This document shows positions 47,953 through 56,666 of a stretch of 64,000 nucleotides of DNA, in pieces (the first letter of the stretch is position 1; every line of letters begins with the position of its first letter). Where the stretch lies: positions 1-64,000 of the IMG/VR virus record IMGVR_UViG_3300046740_000431; one strand, 5' to 3'. This stretch comes from a virus. Below the pieces are notes generated by a model. It did no database searches. It was not told the DNA's origin and saw only the letters and a list, made by a program, of their open reading frames with translations. The translations under genes and the position numbers were made by a program.

Positions 47953-48764
47953 ACCGGGATCGGTATCACGTTGCCGGCGTCGTCGACCTGAAACCCGTCC
48001 GCGATCTCTGCCGTGGCCCTCGCAACGATGACGGCGCGCGCGAGAGCTGCTTCCTGGTCGTGCCGCTCGAGCTCGCCGAGCAGGTCTACGAGCTTCATGA
48101 TCTTCTCGAGGGTAGCCCTCTGCCTCCGCGGAGTCGCCGCGCAGGCGGCGAACAGGCGCAGGATCTCTTGGTTGATCCCGAGGACAGCCTGCTCGACTTC
48201 GTCAACCCGTGAACTCGCCTGCGCCTGTGCACGCTCGGCCTGGCACTTCATGCAACCGGGGTCGCAGTCTCCGCGCTGGCCCGTCCCACCTGGCCCGTGC
48301 TTCATGCGTAGATCTCGGCCGGTTTCGCCAGGGAAGAAACCGGCCGCGCGCAGCTTGTTCAACTTCTCGAACATCCTTGGCGGCTCCGTGCTCCGCTCGA
48401 TCTCCTCTCGGACGATCTGTCGGATGTTGACCGCCGACTCGACGCCTTGTGCTCGAAGATCTCGCAGTTCGCGAAGCGCGGCCGCCGTCATCCACCCTGC
48501 ATCTCCGGTCGCGTAGTGCTTCAGCATCTTGTCGATGGCGGAGTCGGACAGCTTGGCCGGCTTCTGCGCCAGCTCGTCAAGCCTCCGCTTCGCCCTGGCC
48601 GCGAGATCTCCAACTGCCGCAAGGCAACTCAGGCAGTCCACCAGGTCAACGCACGTGGTTGCGTTCTCCGTTGGCGACCCGCTCCCGCAGTAGCGCTCGA
48701 GTCCGCCGAACCCGTCTCCGAGTAGATGTGTAGTTGCCATTGTCTTCCTTGTTGTTGATGTCAT
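47949..48764 (-). CDS. Hypothetical protein with coiled coil
   Basis: 271 residues from ATG 48764 (ATGA overlap; an alternative start with a good AAGGAAG site is ATG 48740). Contains CVDLVDCLSCLAAVGDLAAR, a helical centre (NIRQIVREEIERSTEPPRMF), CDPGCMKCQAERAQAQASS and a C-terminal coiled coil. Possibly a zinc-binding regulator; unknown. Confidence 0.5.
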   Translation of the reverse strand: MTSTTRKTMATTHLLGDGFGGLERYCGSGSPTENATTCVDLVDCLSCLAAVGDLAARAKRRLDELAQKPAKLSDSAIDKMLKHYATGDAGWMTAAALRELRDLRAQGVESAVNIRQIVREEIERSTEPPRMFEKLNKLRAAGFFPGETGRDLRMKHGPGGTGQRGDCDPGCMKCQAERAQAQASSRVDEVEQAVLGINQEILRLFAACAATPRRQRATLEKIMKLVDLLGELERHDQEAALARAVIVARATAEIADGFQVDDAGNVIPIPV

Positions 48765-49192
48765 GCGCTTTTTCGGTGCGTGTCGTGGCATCCAGAACAG
48801 CGGCATCCGTGGGTAGCCGCTCCGTGCGCCGCGCCGTTGATGCAGAGCTTGAGCAGGCGCAGCTTGTCTCGCCGGTGCTGCGCGAGCAGCCGCTGGGTCT
48901 GGTCTGACTTGTACCGGCGTGCCATCGGGCTCGATGCGTCCTCGATCGCGGTCGACCCGGACTGGCCCACCGCCCACGGCGTAGGGCTGCCCTCTCGCCT
49001 GACCAGGTACCCGGCCTTCGCCATCCTGCCGAGCTGGCCGTTCATCCACCTGACCAGCGCGTCGGGTTGCAGCCTCGACCTTGGCATCACCGCGGCAACG
49101 ATCTGATCGGCGGTAGAGATCCCGGCCAGGCTCACCGCCCTCAGGATCGCGGTCCACGTGGTCCCGATCCGGGCAGATCTCCGTTGCCTCAT
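48761..49192 (-). CDS. Winged-helix regulator candidate
   Basis: 143 residues, ATG 49192. WTAILRAVSLAGISTADQIV, ALVRWMNGQLGRMAKAGYLV and REGSPTPWAVG read as a winged helix; the C-terminal part has CRCSGCHDTH. Its promoter is the second best in the window. Probably a transcription regulator. Confidence 0.6.
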   Translation of the reverse strand: MRQRRSARIGTTWTAILRAVSLAGISTADQIVAAVMPRSRLQPDALVRWMNGQLGRMAKAGYLVRREGSPTPWAVGQSGSTAIEDASSPMARRYKSDQTQRLLAQHRRDKLRLLKLCINGAAHGAATHGCRCSGCHDTHRKSA

Positions 49193-49199
49193 GGGTCCT

Positions 49200-49227
49200 T
49201 TTATCGTCGCTTACCCGTGAATGTCAA
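49200..49227 (-). promoter_or_regulatory. Promoter of the 49192 operon
   Basis: TTGACA (49227-49222), 16-bp spacer beginning TTCACGGG, GATAAA (49205-49200), then AGGACCC and the ATG. The sequence AAAGGA could act as a weak ribosome-binding site but is only 3-4 nt from the ATG. Confidence 0.7.
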
Positions 49228-49815
49228 CGAACGTCCGGCCGGCTGTGGATAAGGCACCAGGAACGGAGCTCGCCAGATCGCGGCCGCCGATGAGATCCCG
49301 GACTCGATGGCCTGCGGCACGATGGCGACCGGGACGCCGGCAGCCAGCGCAGCGGCAACGTCAGGGCGTCCTGTGAGAAGCGGATCGGTCATCGCGACCA
49401 CTGCGTCGGCGCGCTGCGCCAGCGCAGCGGCGGCCTCGGCCTTCATATGGTGGGGCTCGGTCCTGACGAGGTACGGGGACACAGCGAAGATCCCCATGGT
49501 CTCGAGCCAGGATGCGTGCTGGCAACCCTGCGCCGCCCAGTCCCCTGGCCACGCCAGGTAGACCACCAGCGGGATTCCGAGCGCCGCCAGCGCGGCCGGC
49601 GCGATCCTCACCTGGCGAGGCGCCATGGCGCTCGCGCGGGCGCCGGATAGCATGTGCCCGTCGGCCGTCGCCCGGCGGACCATCTGCACGGTGGCGGCCG
49701 GGCTCCTGCCCGTGGCCTTGGCGATCTCGACCGCCACCGGAGGCCGGTGGAGCTCTATGGCGAGGCGCTGGACCTGGCGAAGCCACGAAGCTCGGCGCGC
49801 CGGGATCAGCTTCAC
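49201..49815 (-). CDS. HTH protein downstream of the SNF2 gene
   Basis: 204 residues from GTG 49815 (GTGA). N-terminal helix-turn-helix-like region PVAVEIAKATGRSPAATVQM then VRRATADGHMLSG; a C-terminal alpha/beta part with LAALGIPLVVYLAWPGDW and MTDPLLTGRPDVAAALAAGV. Function unknown; perhaps a DNA-binding partner of the helicase. Confidence 0.5.
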   Translation of the reverse strand: MKLIPARRASWLRQVQRLAIELHRPPVAVEIAKATGRSPAATVQMVRRATADGHMLSGARASAMAPRQVRIAPAALAALGIPLVVYLAWPGDWAAQGCQHASWLETMGIFAVSPYLVRTEPHHMKAEAAAALAQRADAVVAMTDPLLTGRPDVAAALAAGVPVAIVPQAIESGISSAAAIWRAPFLVPYPQPAGRSLTFTGKRR

Positions 49816-51551
49816 GCCGGCCTCGCCTTCCTGCGCAGCACGTCCTCGGCGAGCCGCCTGATGTGGTCGTCGGCTGCGCCTTTGAACTCCGGCATGCCGG
49901 ACGCGTCGGGGTTCAGGAGGTAGTGCGACTGGGCCTCCTTGATGCCGAGCACGTCGGAGATCACCGGGTCGCTGCCCTCGTCGGCGAGCGGGACGTAGAT
50001 CGTCACCGGCTGGGTCTGCCCATCGCGGTGCAGGCGGCCGATGTCCTGGTGGATCACCTGCGGTGACCAGTCGAGCTCTCCGATGACGCCAGTCCTGCAC
50101 ACGGACTGGAGGCCATCGAGCCCGGCGCCGGCGCGCAGCGAGATGATCAAGACCTGGGCATCACCCTCGACGAACCGCTTCCTGGCCGCGTCCTTCTGGC
50201 CTTCGCTCTGCTTCCCGGTGTAGAGCGCGTACCGGATCGGCGTCGTGTGGCGCTCGAACGAGTCGGCCCACAAGCTGTAGACCTCGTGGTGCCAGCCGAA
50301 CAACACGACCTTGTCGCCGCCGTCGACCAGCATGCGGACCAGGTCAGCCACCGCGCCGGCCTTTGCGATCCCGGTGGCCTGTCGGAGCCTCCAGTCGAGC
50401 TCTCCGGCGCTCTGCATCCGTTCGGTCGGTGACCCGATCCTGTCGAGCACCCGGCGCGCGAGCTCGGCGACGTCGGCGGACGCCTTGTTGATCGCGTCCG
50501 GGTCGCACTCGACGGCGTGCCTCACCACCGTGAGCTCCGGGATCTCGCGGCCGACGTCCTTCCGGGTGCGCCGGATCATCAATCCGCTCTCGCGCAGGTA
50601 GCTGCCGAGCGCCGCGGGGTCCTGGACCGACGCCTTGCCGTCCTGCCCCGGCGGGCCTCCGCACCACTCGTCGTAGAACTCCTTGTGCGTGCCGAGCTGC
50701 CCAGGCGCGATCACCTCCATCACGTTGAAGATCTCGTTGCCGTAGTTGTAGACCGGCGTCGCCGTGAGCCCGATCCGCAGGTCGGCGGCCTGCGCGAGCG
50801 CCACGCCGGCCGCGTACTTCTTCGTCCCCGCGTGCCTGAATTCCTGCGCCTCGTCCATGATCACCGTGCGGGCCACGCCGGCCAGCGACTCCACCCAGCC
50901 GTGGAGCTTGTGGTAGTTGATCAAGAGCACATCGGGCACGCTCTTGCTCCTGACCATCGAGCGGCGCTTGGTGACCGGGTCCCGCTCCATGCGGATGTCC
51001 GTGAACGGGTACGGCTGGGCCTTGCGGATCCGATGGACGCGCAGCTTCGGCGCGAAGCGCGCGAGCTCGCGCTCCCACTGCCTGGTGAGGTGGGTCATCG
51101 TGATCACAACGGCGGGCAGGGTTCCGGGCGCCGTGAGCGCGCAGATCGCGGTGACCGTCTTGCCGGTCCCGAGGTCGTCGGCGATGAGCAGGTTACCGGT
51201 GCGCAGCGCGAGGTCGGCGCCGAGCCGCTGGTACTCGCGGGCCGGCAGCGCGAGCTCGAACGCGCGCGGCACGTAGTCGGCCATGTCGATCGCCTCGATG
51301 GCCGCGAGCTTCGCTTCCTGCTCGCCGATCAGCGACCGGAACTTCGCCTCGGACTTGGCGTCGACCTCGAGCGGGTGCCTCTCGCGGAACCAGTCGAGGT
51401 CGTAGGCGTGCTCCGGGGTCGCGGAGAGCTTGAACACCCCGGCCCGGTACCGCTGCGCGCCGCCGAACAGCCTCCGCAGCCGGATGCTCACGTGTGCCGG
51501 CGCGGTGATGATGAGCTGGTCGTCTTCGATTCGGATTGCGCCTGGGGTCAC
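49812..51551 (-). CDS. SNF2-family DNA helicase
   Basis: 579 residues from GTG 51551. N-terminal small domain, then helicase motifs: Walker A LLIADDLGTGKTVTAI (125-132), motif II IMDEAQEF at 231-238, motif III LTATPVYNYGNEIF, then motifs V and VI ISLRAGAGLDGLQ and SPQVIHQDIGRLHRDGQT. Phage SNF2 helicases act in replication, repair or restriction-evading DNA remodelling. GTGA-coupled with the Mom-like gene, so it may cooperate with DNA modification. Confidence 0.88.
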   Translation of the reverse strand: MTPGAIRIEDDQLIITAPAHVSIRLRRLFGGAQRYRAGVFKLSATPEHAYDLDWFRERHPLEVDAKSEAKFRSLIGEQEAKLAAIEAIDMADYVPRAFELALPAREYQRLGADLALRTGNLLIADDLGTGKTVTAICALTAPGTLPAVVITMTHLTRQWERELARFAPKLRVHRIRKAQPYPFTDIRMERDPVTKRRSMVRSKSVPDVLLINYHKLHGWVESLAGVARTVIMDEAQEFRHAGTKKYAAGVALAQAADLRIGLTATPVYNYGNEIFNVMEVIAPGQLGTHKEFYDEWCGGPPGQDGKASVQDPAALGSYLRESGLMIRRTRKDVGREIPELTVVRHAVECDPDAINKASADVAELARRVLDRIGSPTERMQSAGELDWRLRQATGIAKAGAVADLVRMLVDGGDKVVLFGWHHEVYSLWADSFERHTTPIRYALYTGKQSEGQKDAARKRFVEGDAQVLIISLRAGAGLDGLQSVCRTGVIGELDWSPQVIHQDIGRLHRDGQTQPVTIYVPLADEGSDPVISDVLGIKEAQSHYLLNPDASGMPEFKGAADDHIRRLAEDVLRRKARPA

Positions 51552-52348
51552 GCGGTCCTCCAGAACTTCGGGTACGGCAACGCGGCCGCGGTCAACACCT
51601 CGCGCCGGCGGCGCCGATCGAGGCTCCAGAGGTATCGGTGATTGCCGTGGTGCCGCAGCGGCCGGGTCAGGAGCGGGCGCCATCGCCGCAGCCACGCCGC
51701 TGCGTCCTCATCGGGCCCGAGCCGGTCCGCGCCCCAGCGCTCGAGCGCGGCCGCCGCGTAGCGCCACCCGACATCGCGGCACGTCAGCTTGCTCATCGCG
51801 CGCCTGCTCAGCACGGTGCCGTCGGGGAGCAGCCGCAGCGTCGACGGGTTGGTGCGGCCGACGTACCGGCCGTTGGTGGCGCAGTAGATCGTGCCGAGGT
51901 GGCCCGGGAACACCATCGCGCCAGCCGCGCTGGTCCGCGCGACCGGATCGGCGCAGCTCGCGACCGCGGTCACCCGGCCGCGCAGCGCGGAGAAGCACCG
52001 CGCGAGGAACCAGCTCTCGCCGTTGCCCGGCACGCTGTCGACGAGCACGAAGCGCCCGAGGTCGACCGCCTCGCGCGGATCGAGCGTGGGCCACACCGCT
52101 CGGTGCGCCGCGCCGGACGCGCCGACCGAGAACACCGCCACGCCAGCGAGCTCGCCGCGCTGGTACAGCCCGAACCGGAACCGCGCCGCGCACCATGTTC
52201 CGCTGTAGTGGTGGTGTTCGACGAACGCCCGCGGCCGCGCGTCGTCGGCGAACTCGACGACGTCGTACGCGGACGGCCGGATCAGCTCGCCGCTGGGCCG
52301 CCGGGACTCGCGGCGCTCGGTCCAGCGCTGGACGAAGTCGGTGATCAC
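51548..52348 (-). CDS. Mom-like DNA-modification protein
   Basis: 266 residues from GTG 52348. A GNAT-like core: RAFVEHHHYSGTWCAARFRF with GLYQRGELAGVAVFSVGAS, then DLGRFVLVDSVPGNGESWFL, SCADPVARTSAAG and GTIYCATNGRYVGRTNPSTL. The order (HxHY, G-x-A-V-F, RFVL, P-x-N-E-S-x-F, ASxADP, GxxYxA) is that of the Mom family, which changes adenine to a methylcarbamoyl-type base in phage Mu. Remote; a related actinophage-type branch. The neighbour genes (nuclease-like, SNF2) fit a DNA modification module. Confidence 0.6.
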   Translation of the reverse strand: MITDFVQRWTERRESRRPSGELIRPSAYDVVEFADDARPRAFVEHHHYSGTWCAARFRFGLYQRGELAGVAVFSVGASGAAHRAVWPTLDPREAVDLGRFVLVDSVPGNGESWFLARCFSALRGRVTAVASCADPVARTSAAGAMVFPGHLGTIYCATNGRYVGRTNPSTLRLLPDGTVLSRRAMSKLTCRDVGWRYAAAALERWGADRLGPDEDAAAWLRRWRPLLTRPLRHHGNHRYLWSLDRRRRREVLTAAALPYPKFWRTA

Positions 52349-52385
52349 CGGACGCCCATGGCTGCACCGAGACCGTCGAGACTGC

Positions 52386-52829
52386 TCACGACGTCCTCAG
52401 CGCGATCACGCGGAACGGCTTTCCACCGATGGTTGAGTCGCGCTGGTTGCCAAGCGGGCCGGTGAGCTTGCGGGTCAGCTGCGCCGACGTCGTCACGACG
52501 ATCACGGCGTCGACGTCCTGCATCGTCGCGTAGCGCTGGACCTGGCGCTCGACCGCCGCGGCTGATCCGCCGAGCTTGAGCTCCAGCACGACGTTGATCC
52601 GGCGCGCGACGTCTGGGGCCACGCGGACGTGGACAAGGATGTCGAACCGCCCGCCGTGGATCGCGACCTCGCGCTCGAAGCTGACCCCGCGGTCGGCCAG
52701 CGTTCCCTGGATCCGCTCGGTGAGCGCGATCGACACCTGATCCTGCAGCTCCGCCTCGTCGCGAACCCGGAACACGTACCCGGCCAGCGCGTCGAAGACG
52801 AGCCTAATCGCTTCCTCGGTGGTGATCAT
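52386..52829 (-). CDS. PD-(D/E)XK nuclease-like protein
   Basis: 147 residues, ATG 52829. Core GGRFDILVHVRVAP with Asp and INVVLELKLGGSAAAVERQV with E-x-K, then a Q-x3-Y helix (RQVQRYATMQDVDAVIVV). This is the D...ExK signature of a restriction-like nuclease. It may act in recombination or in degrading host DNA; no specificity domain is seen. Confidence 0.7.
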   Translation of the reverse strand: MITTEEAIRLVFDALAGYVFRVRDEAELQDQVSIALTERIQGTLADRGVSFEREVAIHGGRFDILVHVRVAPDVARRINVVLELKLGGSAAAVERQVQRYATMQDVDAVIVVTTSAQLTRKLTGPLGNQRDSTIGGKPFRVIALRTS

Positions 52830-53089
52830 CCGAAATCCTCGACGTACTCGATGATGACCCTGAAGTTCAAACAGCCGGTGGGGCGGAATGTTTTGATGGC
52901 GTACGCGATGAACTTCTCGCGCTGCTCGGACGACTCGCGCCTCAGACGACGAACGACATCATCCTCGCTGGCACAGGCACCGAGACGCCGCATTCTACCG
53001 GCGAAGAACTCGTCGATTTTAGACACCGCTCTCGCCAGATCAGCGTCGATCTGACACCCGATGCACGATCCGCACTTTTTGATCATCAT
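52826..53089 (-). CDS. Small Cys-containing hypothetical protein
   Basis: 87 residues from ATG 53089 (ATGA). MMIKKCGSCIGCQIDADLAR with CxxCxxC, then helices and IKTFRPTGCLNFRVIIEYVE. Function unknown. Confidence 0.5.
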   Translation of the reverse strand: MMIKKCGSCIGCQIDADLARAVSKIDEFFAGRMRRLGACASEDDVVRRLRRESSEQREKFIAYAIKTFRPTGCLNFRVIIEYVEDFG

Positions 53090-53655
53090 GGTGACCTCAC
53101 AGGGATCCATCCGCGCCGACCGCCGATCGACACCACCGCACCCTTGGTCTCCAGCCGGCGGAGAATGTCGGCCACCGTGACAGCCGGGATCCCGAGCCCG
53201 TCGGTCAGCTCGCGGTGCAGCGGCGGCATGCCGTAGAGCTCCACGTACCGGTACAGCCACGCGAAGACACGCCACTCGTTGGGCGCCAGGTAGATCGGAT
53301 CCGGCGTCTCCGCGATCGGCGCCGGTGTCGCTGCGGGCGCCGAGATCGACCGCACCGGGAACTCGTCGGAGAACTCACCGGCGAGCGCGCGCTGGGCCAG
53401 GCTCTCGATGTCCCAGCTGACCGAAGCGTGTCCGGGAACCCGGCGCAGCGCGTCCACCAGGTCGAGCTTCGGCCGCGGAGAGCCGGCCCGGATGTCGTGG
53501 TAGTCGCCGCAGAGCACGGAGAGGGCGATCCTTGCCATCGCCAGGCGGGTCGGCTTCGCTGCGTCGCCTGCTGAGCTGGAGCGCTCGACCAGGGCGCTGA
53601 CCTCGGCGTAGAGCCGGGCGGTCGCGGACCCGAGCTTCGCTTCCACCGCGGGCAT
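53086..53655 (-). CDS. Winged-helix C-terminal protein
   Basis: 189 residues, ATG 53655. Helical N-terminal half, Pro-rich linker (APAATPAPIAETPDP), then LAPNEWRVFAWLYRYVELYG with MPPLHRELTDGLGIPAVTVA and ILRRLETKGAVVSIGGRRGW, a LexA-type or MarR-like winged helix. Likely regulator. Confidence 0.58.
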   Translation of the reverse strand: MPAVEAKLGSATARLYAEVSALVERSSSAGDAAKPTRLAMARIALSVLCGDYHDIRAGSPRPKLDLVDALRRVPGHASVSWDIESLAQRALAGEFSDEFPVRSISAPAATPAPIAETPDPIYLAPNEWRVFAWLYRYVELYGMPPLHRELTDGLGIPAVTVADILRRLETKGAVVSIGGRRGWIPVRSP

Positions 53656-53871
53656 CTAGTTGGCGCCCTTGGCGACCGTAATCGATCCGTCCGGTCCGCG
53701 ACGAAGACCGCCAGCCTTGAGATAGGCGTCCATCTGCTTCCCGGGCATGTCAACGAACATGATCCGGTGGCCGTCCTCGAAGATCACGCCTTCGATGAGC
53801 TTCGAGCCGTCCGGCCGGTCCATCACGACCCACCCCCAGTCGTCGCGCGCGCATGAGTACCCTCGGGTCAT
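53656..53871 (-). CDS. Small protein with leaderless promoter
   Basis: 71 residues, ATG 53871 (MTRGYSCARDDWGWVVMDRP). EGVIFEDGHRIMFVDMPGKQ suggests a beta-rich small domain. Located 6 nt after the -10 box; stop codon directly precedes the next gene. Function unknown. Confidence 0.58.
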   Translation of the reverse strand: MTRGYSCARDDWGWVVMDRPDGSKLIEGVIFEDGHRIMFVDMPGKQMDAYLKAGGLRRGPDGSITVAKGAN

Positions 53872-53877
53872 CCAGTC

Positions 53878-53906
53878 ATTTAGCGGGCACGGACCGCAAA
53901 AGTCAA
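53878..53906 (-). promoter_or_regulatory. Promoter of the 53871 operon
   Basis: TTGACT (53906-53901), 17-bp spacer, CTAAAT (53883-53878), GACTGG, ATG at 53871. Same spacing to the start codon as the other promoters here. It overlaps the end of the dUTPase gene. Confidence 0.72.
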
Positions 53907-54664
53907 CGCGTACCGGTCGACCCGAGCCCGCCGGCGCCGCGCTCGGTCGGCGTCAGGTCCGCGACGTCGACTACCTCGAGCTCGGGCAGCGCGATGCGCT
54001 GAAACACCATCTGGGCGACCCGATCGCCGATGGACACGTGGATCGCGTGCCCGCCGACGTTGGCCGCGATCACCCAGCACTCCCCGCGGTAGTCGCTGTC
54101 GATCGTGGCAAGATGCACCCACAAGCCACGCGTGGCCAGGCCTGACCGCGGGCGGATGTGCGCTTCCATCCCGAGCGGGATCTCCAGGTGCAGCCCGGTC
54201 CTGATCTTCACGATCTGGCCTACCGCGACGAGGCATCCCTCGATGGCTCGCACGTCGTACCCGGACGCCCCCGAGCTCGCGCGCTTCGGCATGACGGCGC
54301 CGTCCGCGAGCGAGATCCGAATGCTGTCCGCGGTCGGCGGCGCCTGGCGCTGGTAGCGCTTGATGCGCTCGGAGAGCTGCCCGGCGAGCTCGTCGGCGAT
54401 GGCCAGGTGGTCGGCGCCGACCGAGTCGACCTCGAAGCGAGCGCCGATCGTCGGGCACGCCCACAGCGGGCGATCGACCATCGCCGCGCTCGCGAAGACC
54501 ACGACGTGCGTGGGCCCGGCGGTCTGCAGCGGCAACGCCGACAGGTTCCCGGCGTACCAGCCGTCCGGGATGTTGCCGTTGACGCCGGCCACGATGTGCG
54601 GCCCGCACGAGCCGTTGATCTCGGCGACCAGCTTGCTTACGGGGTCTCGGCGGTCCGTGCTCAT
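53903..54664 (-). CDS. dut: dUTPase with N-terminal extension
   Basis: 253 residues, ATG 54664 with AAGGAGG. All five trimeric-dUTPase motifs are in the C-terminal 140: ASSGASGYDVRA, RPRSGLATRGL, DSDYRGE (motif 3), RVAQMVFQRI and RGAGGLGSTG. It hydrolyses dUTP to keep uracil out of DNA. About 110 N-terminal residues (GPHIVAGVNGNIPDGWYAGN and LWACPTIGARFEVDSVGADH) form an extra domain not usual for dUTPases. Confidence 0.92.
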   Translation of the reverse strand: MSTDRRDPVSKLVAEINGSCGPHIVAGVNGNIPDGWYAGNLSALPLQTAGPTHVVVFASAAMVDRPLWACPTIGARFEVDSVGADHLAIADELAGQLSERIKRYQRQAPPTADSIRISLADGAVMPKRASSGASGYDVRAIEGCLVAVGQIVKIRTGLHLEIPLGMEAHIRPRSGLATRGLWVHLATIDSDYRGECWVIAANVGGHAIHVSIGDRVAQMVFQRIALPELEVVDVADLTPTERGAGGLGSTGTR

Positions 54665-54927
54665 CTCATCCTCCTTGCTTGTTCGTCCGCGTTCGGCAGC
54701 GCCAGGTATTGGAATCCGCCGATGTAGTGAGCGTCCCAGGCATCGCGCTGGCACCACACCGGCGACCTCGGCCTGCCTGACCATGTCCGCGGCCGCTGCG
54801 AAGCGTGCGCCTTGGCCGCCGGAGATCTTGCAGCTGGGCGCGTCCTGACGGCGGCCCGTACCCGAACGCCTTCGACCACGATCTGGACGCTGGTCCCGTC
54901 GGGCATGAACATGATCACGCGCCTCAT
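54661..54927 (-). CDS. Hypothetical protein with possible paired frameshifts
   Basis: 88 residues from ATG 54927, ATGA overlaps both sides. Starts MRRVIMFMPDGTSVQIVVEG and ends QRDAWDAHYIGGFQYLALPN, but the middle reads like shadow while another frame there looks coding (SCKISGGQGARFAAAADMVR). Two opposite one-base shifts, near 54850 and 54760, would restore a smooth protein. Assembly errors or decay are both possible. Confidence 0.4.
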   Translation of the reverse strand: MRRVIMFMPDGTSVQIVVEGVRVRAAVRTRPAARSPAAKAHASQRPRTWSGRPRSPVWCQRDAWDAHYIGGFQYLALPNADEQARRMR

Positions 54928-55744
54928 CGCTGGCACCACACGCTGTGCGCGGAGACGTGCGGCGTCGCTCCACCGGTACAGTAGATGCGTCCGACCAGCA
55001 CGCGCTCGTCGAACGGCGTGGTGTCCGGGTGGCCGTGCGTCCCATCCGCCTCCGGGCTACCGCCCGGCGCCGGGCGCATCGCGAACTCGCCGGCCGGGCG
55101 GACCTCGCCGGCTCCGACGCCGTCCATGTACCAGCCGGGCGCCGTGTGCCACGCCACCGGGCGCGCAGCCAAGCACCACAGCTGCAGCGCGATGCTCGCG
55201 ATCAGGCAGGCGACCTCGGTCAGCACGCCTTCCCCCACCGCGACCTCGTCGAGCACACGGCGCACGACGTCCAGCCGATCGCGTGCCTGCAGACCCAGTC
55301 CTCGCCGGGGAAGAGATCGCGCCACGCCTTCCACACCGGAGACGCCGTCATGTCGAAGGCCAGCGCGGCGGCGTCGAGGCTGCAACGCACCAGCTTGGCG
55401 TACCGGGCGGCGCAGCGCGACTTCGTGGTGATGTGCCAGCCGAGCTCGCGGAATTCTCGACGGTTGAGCACCAGCGTCCCGTGCCCGGACCGCGCCGATC
55501 GCCCGCCGTCTCGTCTTTCTCGCGCCGCCGGTGAGCTGCTCGCGCCGCGCCGGATGACCAAGCGCCAGGTCGCCGACCTCGTGCACCGGGTTCGCCACGG
55601 CGCGACGTTGCCGGCTCCCAGGTCAGCGCCTTGTGCGGTCGCTCCTTGCCGGACGTGTCCGCCCCCTACTGAAGCTTGCGCGTGGGGCCTGGTTTGTCTT
55701 CTACCTGGCTCCCCGCCGTCTCGAAACTTGATTGCGGCCGTCAC
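54924..55744 (-). pseudogene. Frameshifted hypothetical gene
   Basis: Coding-like sequence switches frame: VANPVHEVGDLALGHPARRE (frame of 54924), then VLNRREFRELGWHITTKSRC with AFDMTASPVWKAWRDLFPGE (frame of 55220), then VLDEVAVGEGVLTEVACLIA to the end (SAHSVWCQR) back in the first frame. Start may be GTG 55744 (GTGA with the upstream gene) or GTG 55598. About 225-270 residues if intact. No family recognised. Confidence 0.45.
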
Positions 55745-56130
55745 GCCTCGCCTCGGATCTCTCGGAGCTTGACCTCGAGCTTGGCGCGATGCTCGTAAGC
55801 TTCGGCGATCCGCTCCTCGATGGTCGCTCGAGCGGTCTCCAGCCGGACGATGTCAGCGCTGATTGCGTCGCGCGCCTCACGAACCGCCGCCGCCTCGGAG
55901 ATGTTCTCCTCTGACCTGCCCGGCGCCGGCCGCGCCATCGAGACCGCATCGGTGATCCGCGGCACGAGCGAGCTGGACTTCGCCTTGGTCAGGACGTGGC
56001 CGACGGCGGCGTGCGAGGTCCCGGCCGCTCGCGCGACGTCGGCGATCGAGAGGCCGGCGTCCTTCATCCTCGCGATGACGCTCGAGCGCCACTCCTCGGT
56101 GACCGGGTGATCGGAGATCGCGTGGATCAC
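55741..56130 (-). CDS. XRE-like HTH protein
   Basis: 129 residues from GTG 56130 (GTGA). RMKDAGLSIADVARAAGTSH followed by AAVGHVLTKAKSSSLV reads as a Cro/XRE-type helix-turn-helix; a coiled coil follows (IVRLETARATIEERIAEAYE). Likely regulator. Confidence 0.65.
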   Translation of the reverse strand: MIHAISDHPVTEEWRSSVIARMKDAGLSIADVARAAGTSHAAVGHVLTKAKSSSLVPRITDAVSMARPAPGRSEENISEAAAVREARDAISADIVRLETARATIEERIAEAYEHRAKLEVKLREIRGEA

Positions 56131-56666
56131 GTTGACCTCGCCGTGAACGTGTACGCGTGGACCATCGGGTTGTTCTCGACCTGGTCAGGCCATCGGTGAA
56201 TCGTGTCCCACGCGGCAAGGTAGGACGCCTGCGGGTCCTCGTGGGAGACGCCCGCGAGGTGAGCGCAGCGGAAGATCTCGGCGCCGTCGAGCTGGCCGTC
56301 GATGACCTCGATGCCCTCAGCCCACGCGTCGGACGCGGTGATCTCGCGGAGCCGCTGGGTGCGGACCTCGGCGATCGTGATGTGGTACCGCGCCGCCCAC
56401 CCCGGCATGAACAGCGGGATACGCCACTTCCGCTGCGTCGGATCGGCCGTCCCGTCGTCCTGGTCCTGTCGGTAGAGCACGGCGCCGCGCTCCTCTTGGT
56501 ACAGGTACTCGTTGCCGCCGACGTAGTCCCACGCCTCCTTCGCGTAAAGCGTCTCGCCTACCTTGTAGCGCGGAGACGCGCCGTTCTTGGCCACTCGCCT
56601 GGTCTGCGTCTTCACCCGGCGCTTGAGCCCGAGGATCGACTCGGCCGTGAAGATGATGCCCTTCAC
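56127..56666 (-). CDS. ASCH-domain-like phage protein
   Basis: 179 residues from GTG 56666 (GTGA). KGIIFTAESILGLKRRVKTQ then TRRVAKNGASPRYKVGETLY and AKEAWDYVGG... with RMPLFMPGWAARYHITIAEV-type core, matching the phage branch of ASCH/PUA-like proteins that start with an xxTQTRRV motif. Likely RNA or modified base binding. Two further ASCH genes lie just upstream. Confidence 0.68.
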   Translation of the reverse strand: MKGIIFTAESILGLKRRVKTQTRRVAKNGASPRYKVGETLYAKEAWDYVGGNEYLYQEERGAVLYRQDQDDGTADPTQRKWRIPLFMPGWAARYHITIAEVRTQRLREITASDAWAEGIEVIDGQLDGAEIFRCAHLAGVSHEDPQASYLAAWDTIHRWPDQVENNPMVHAYTFTARST

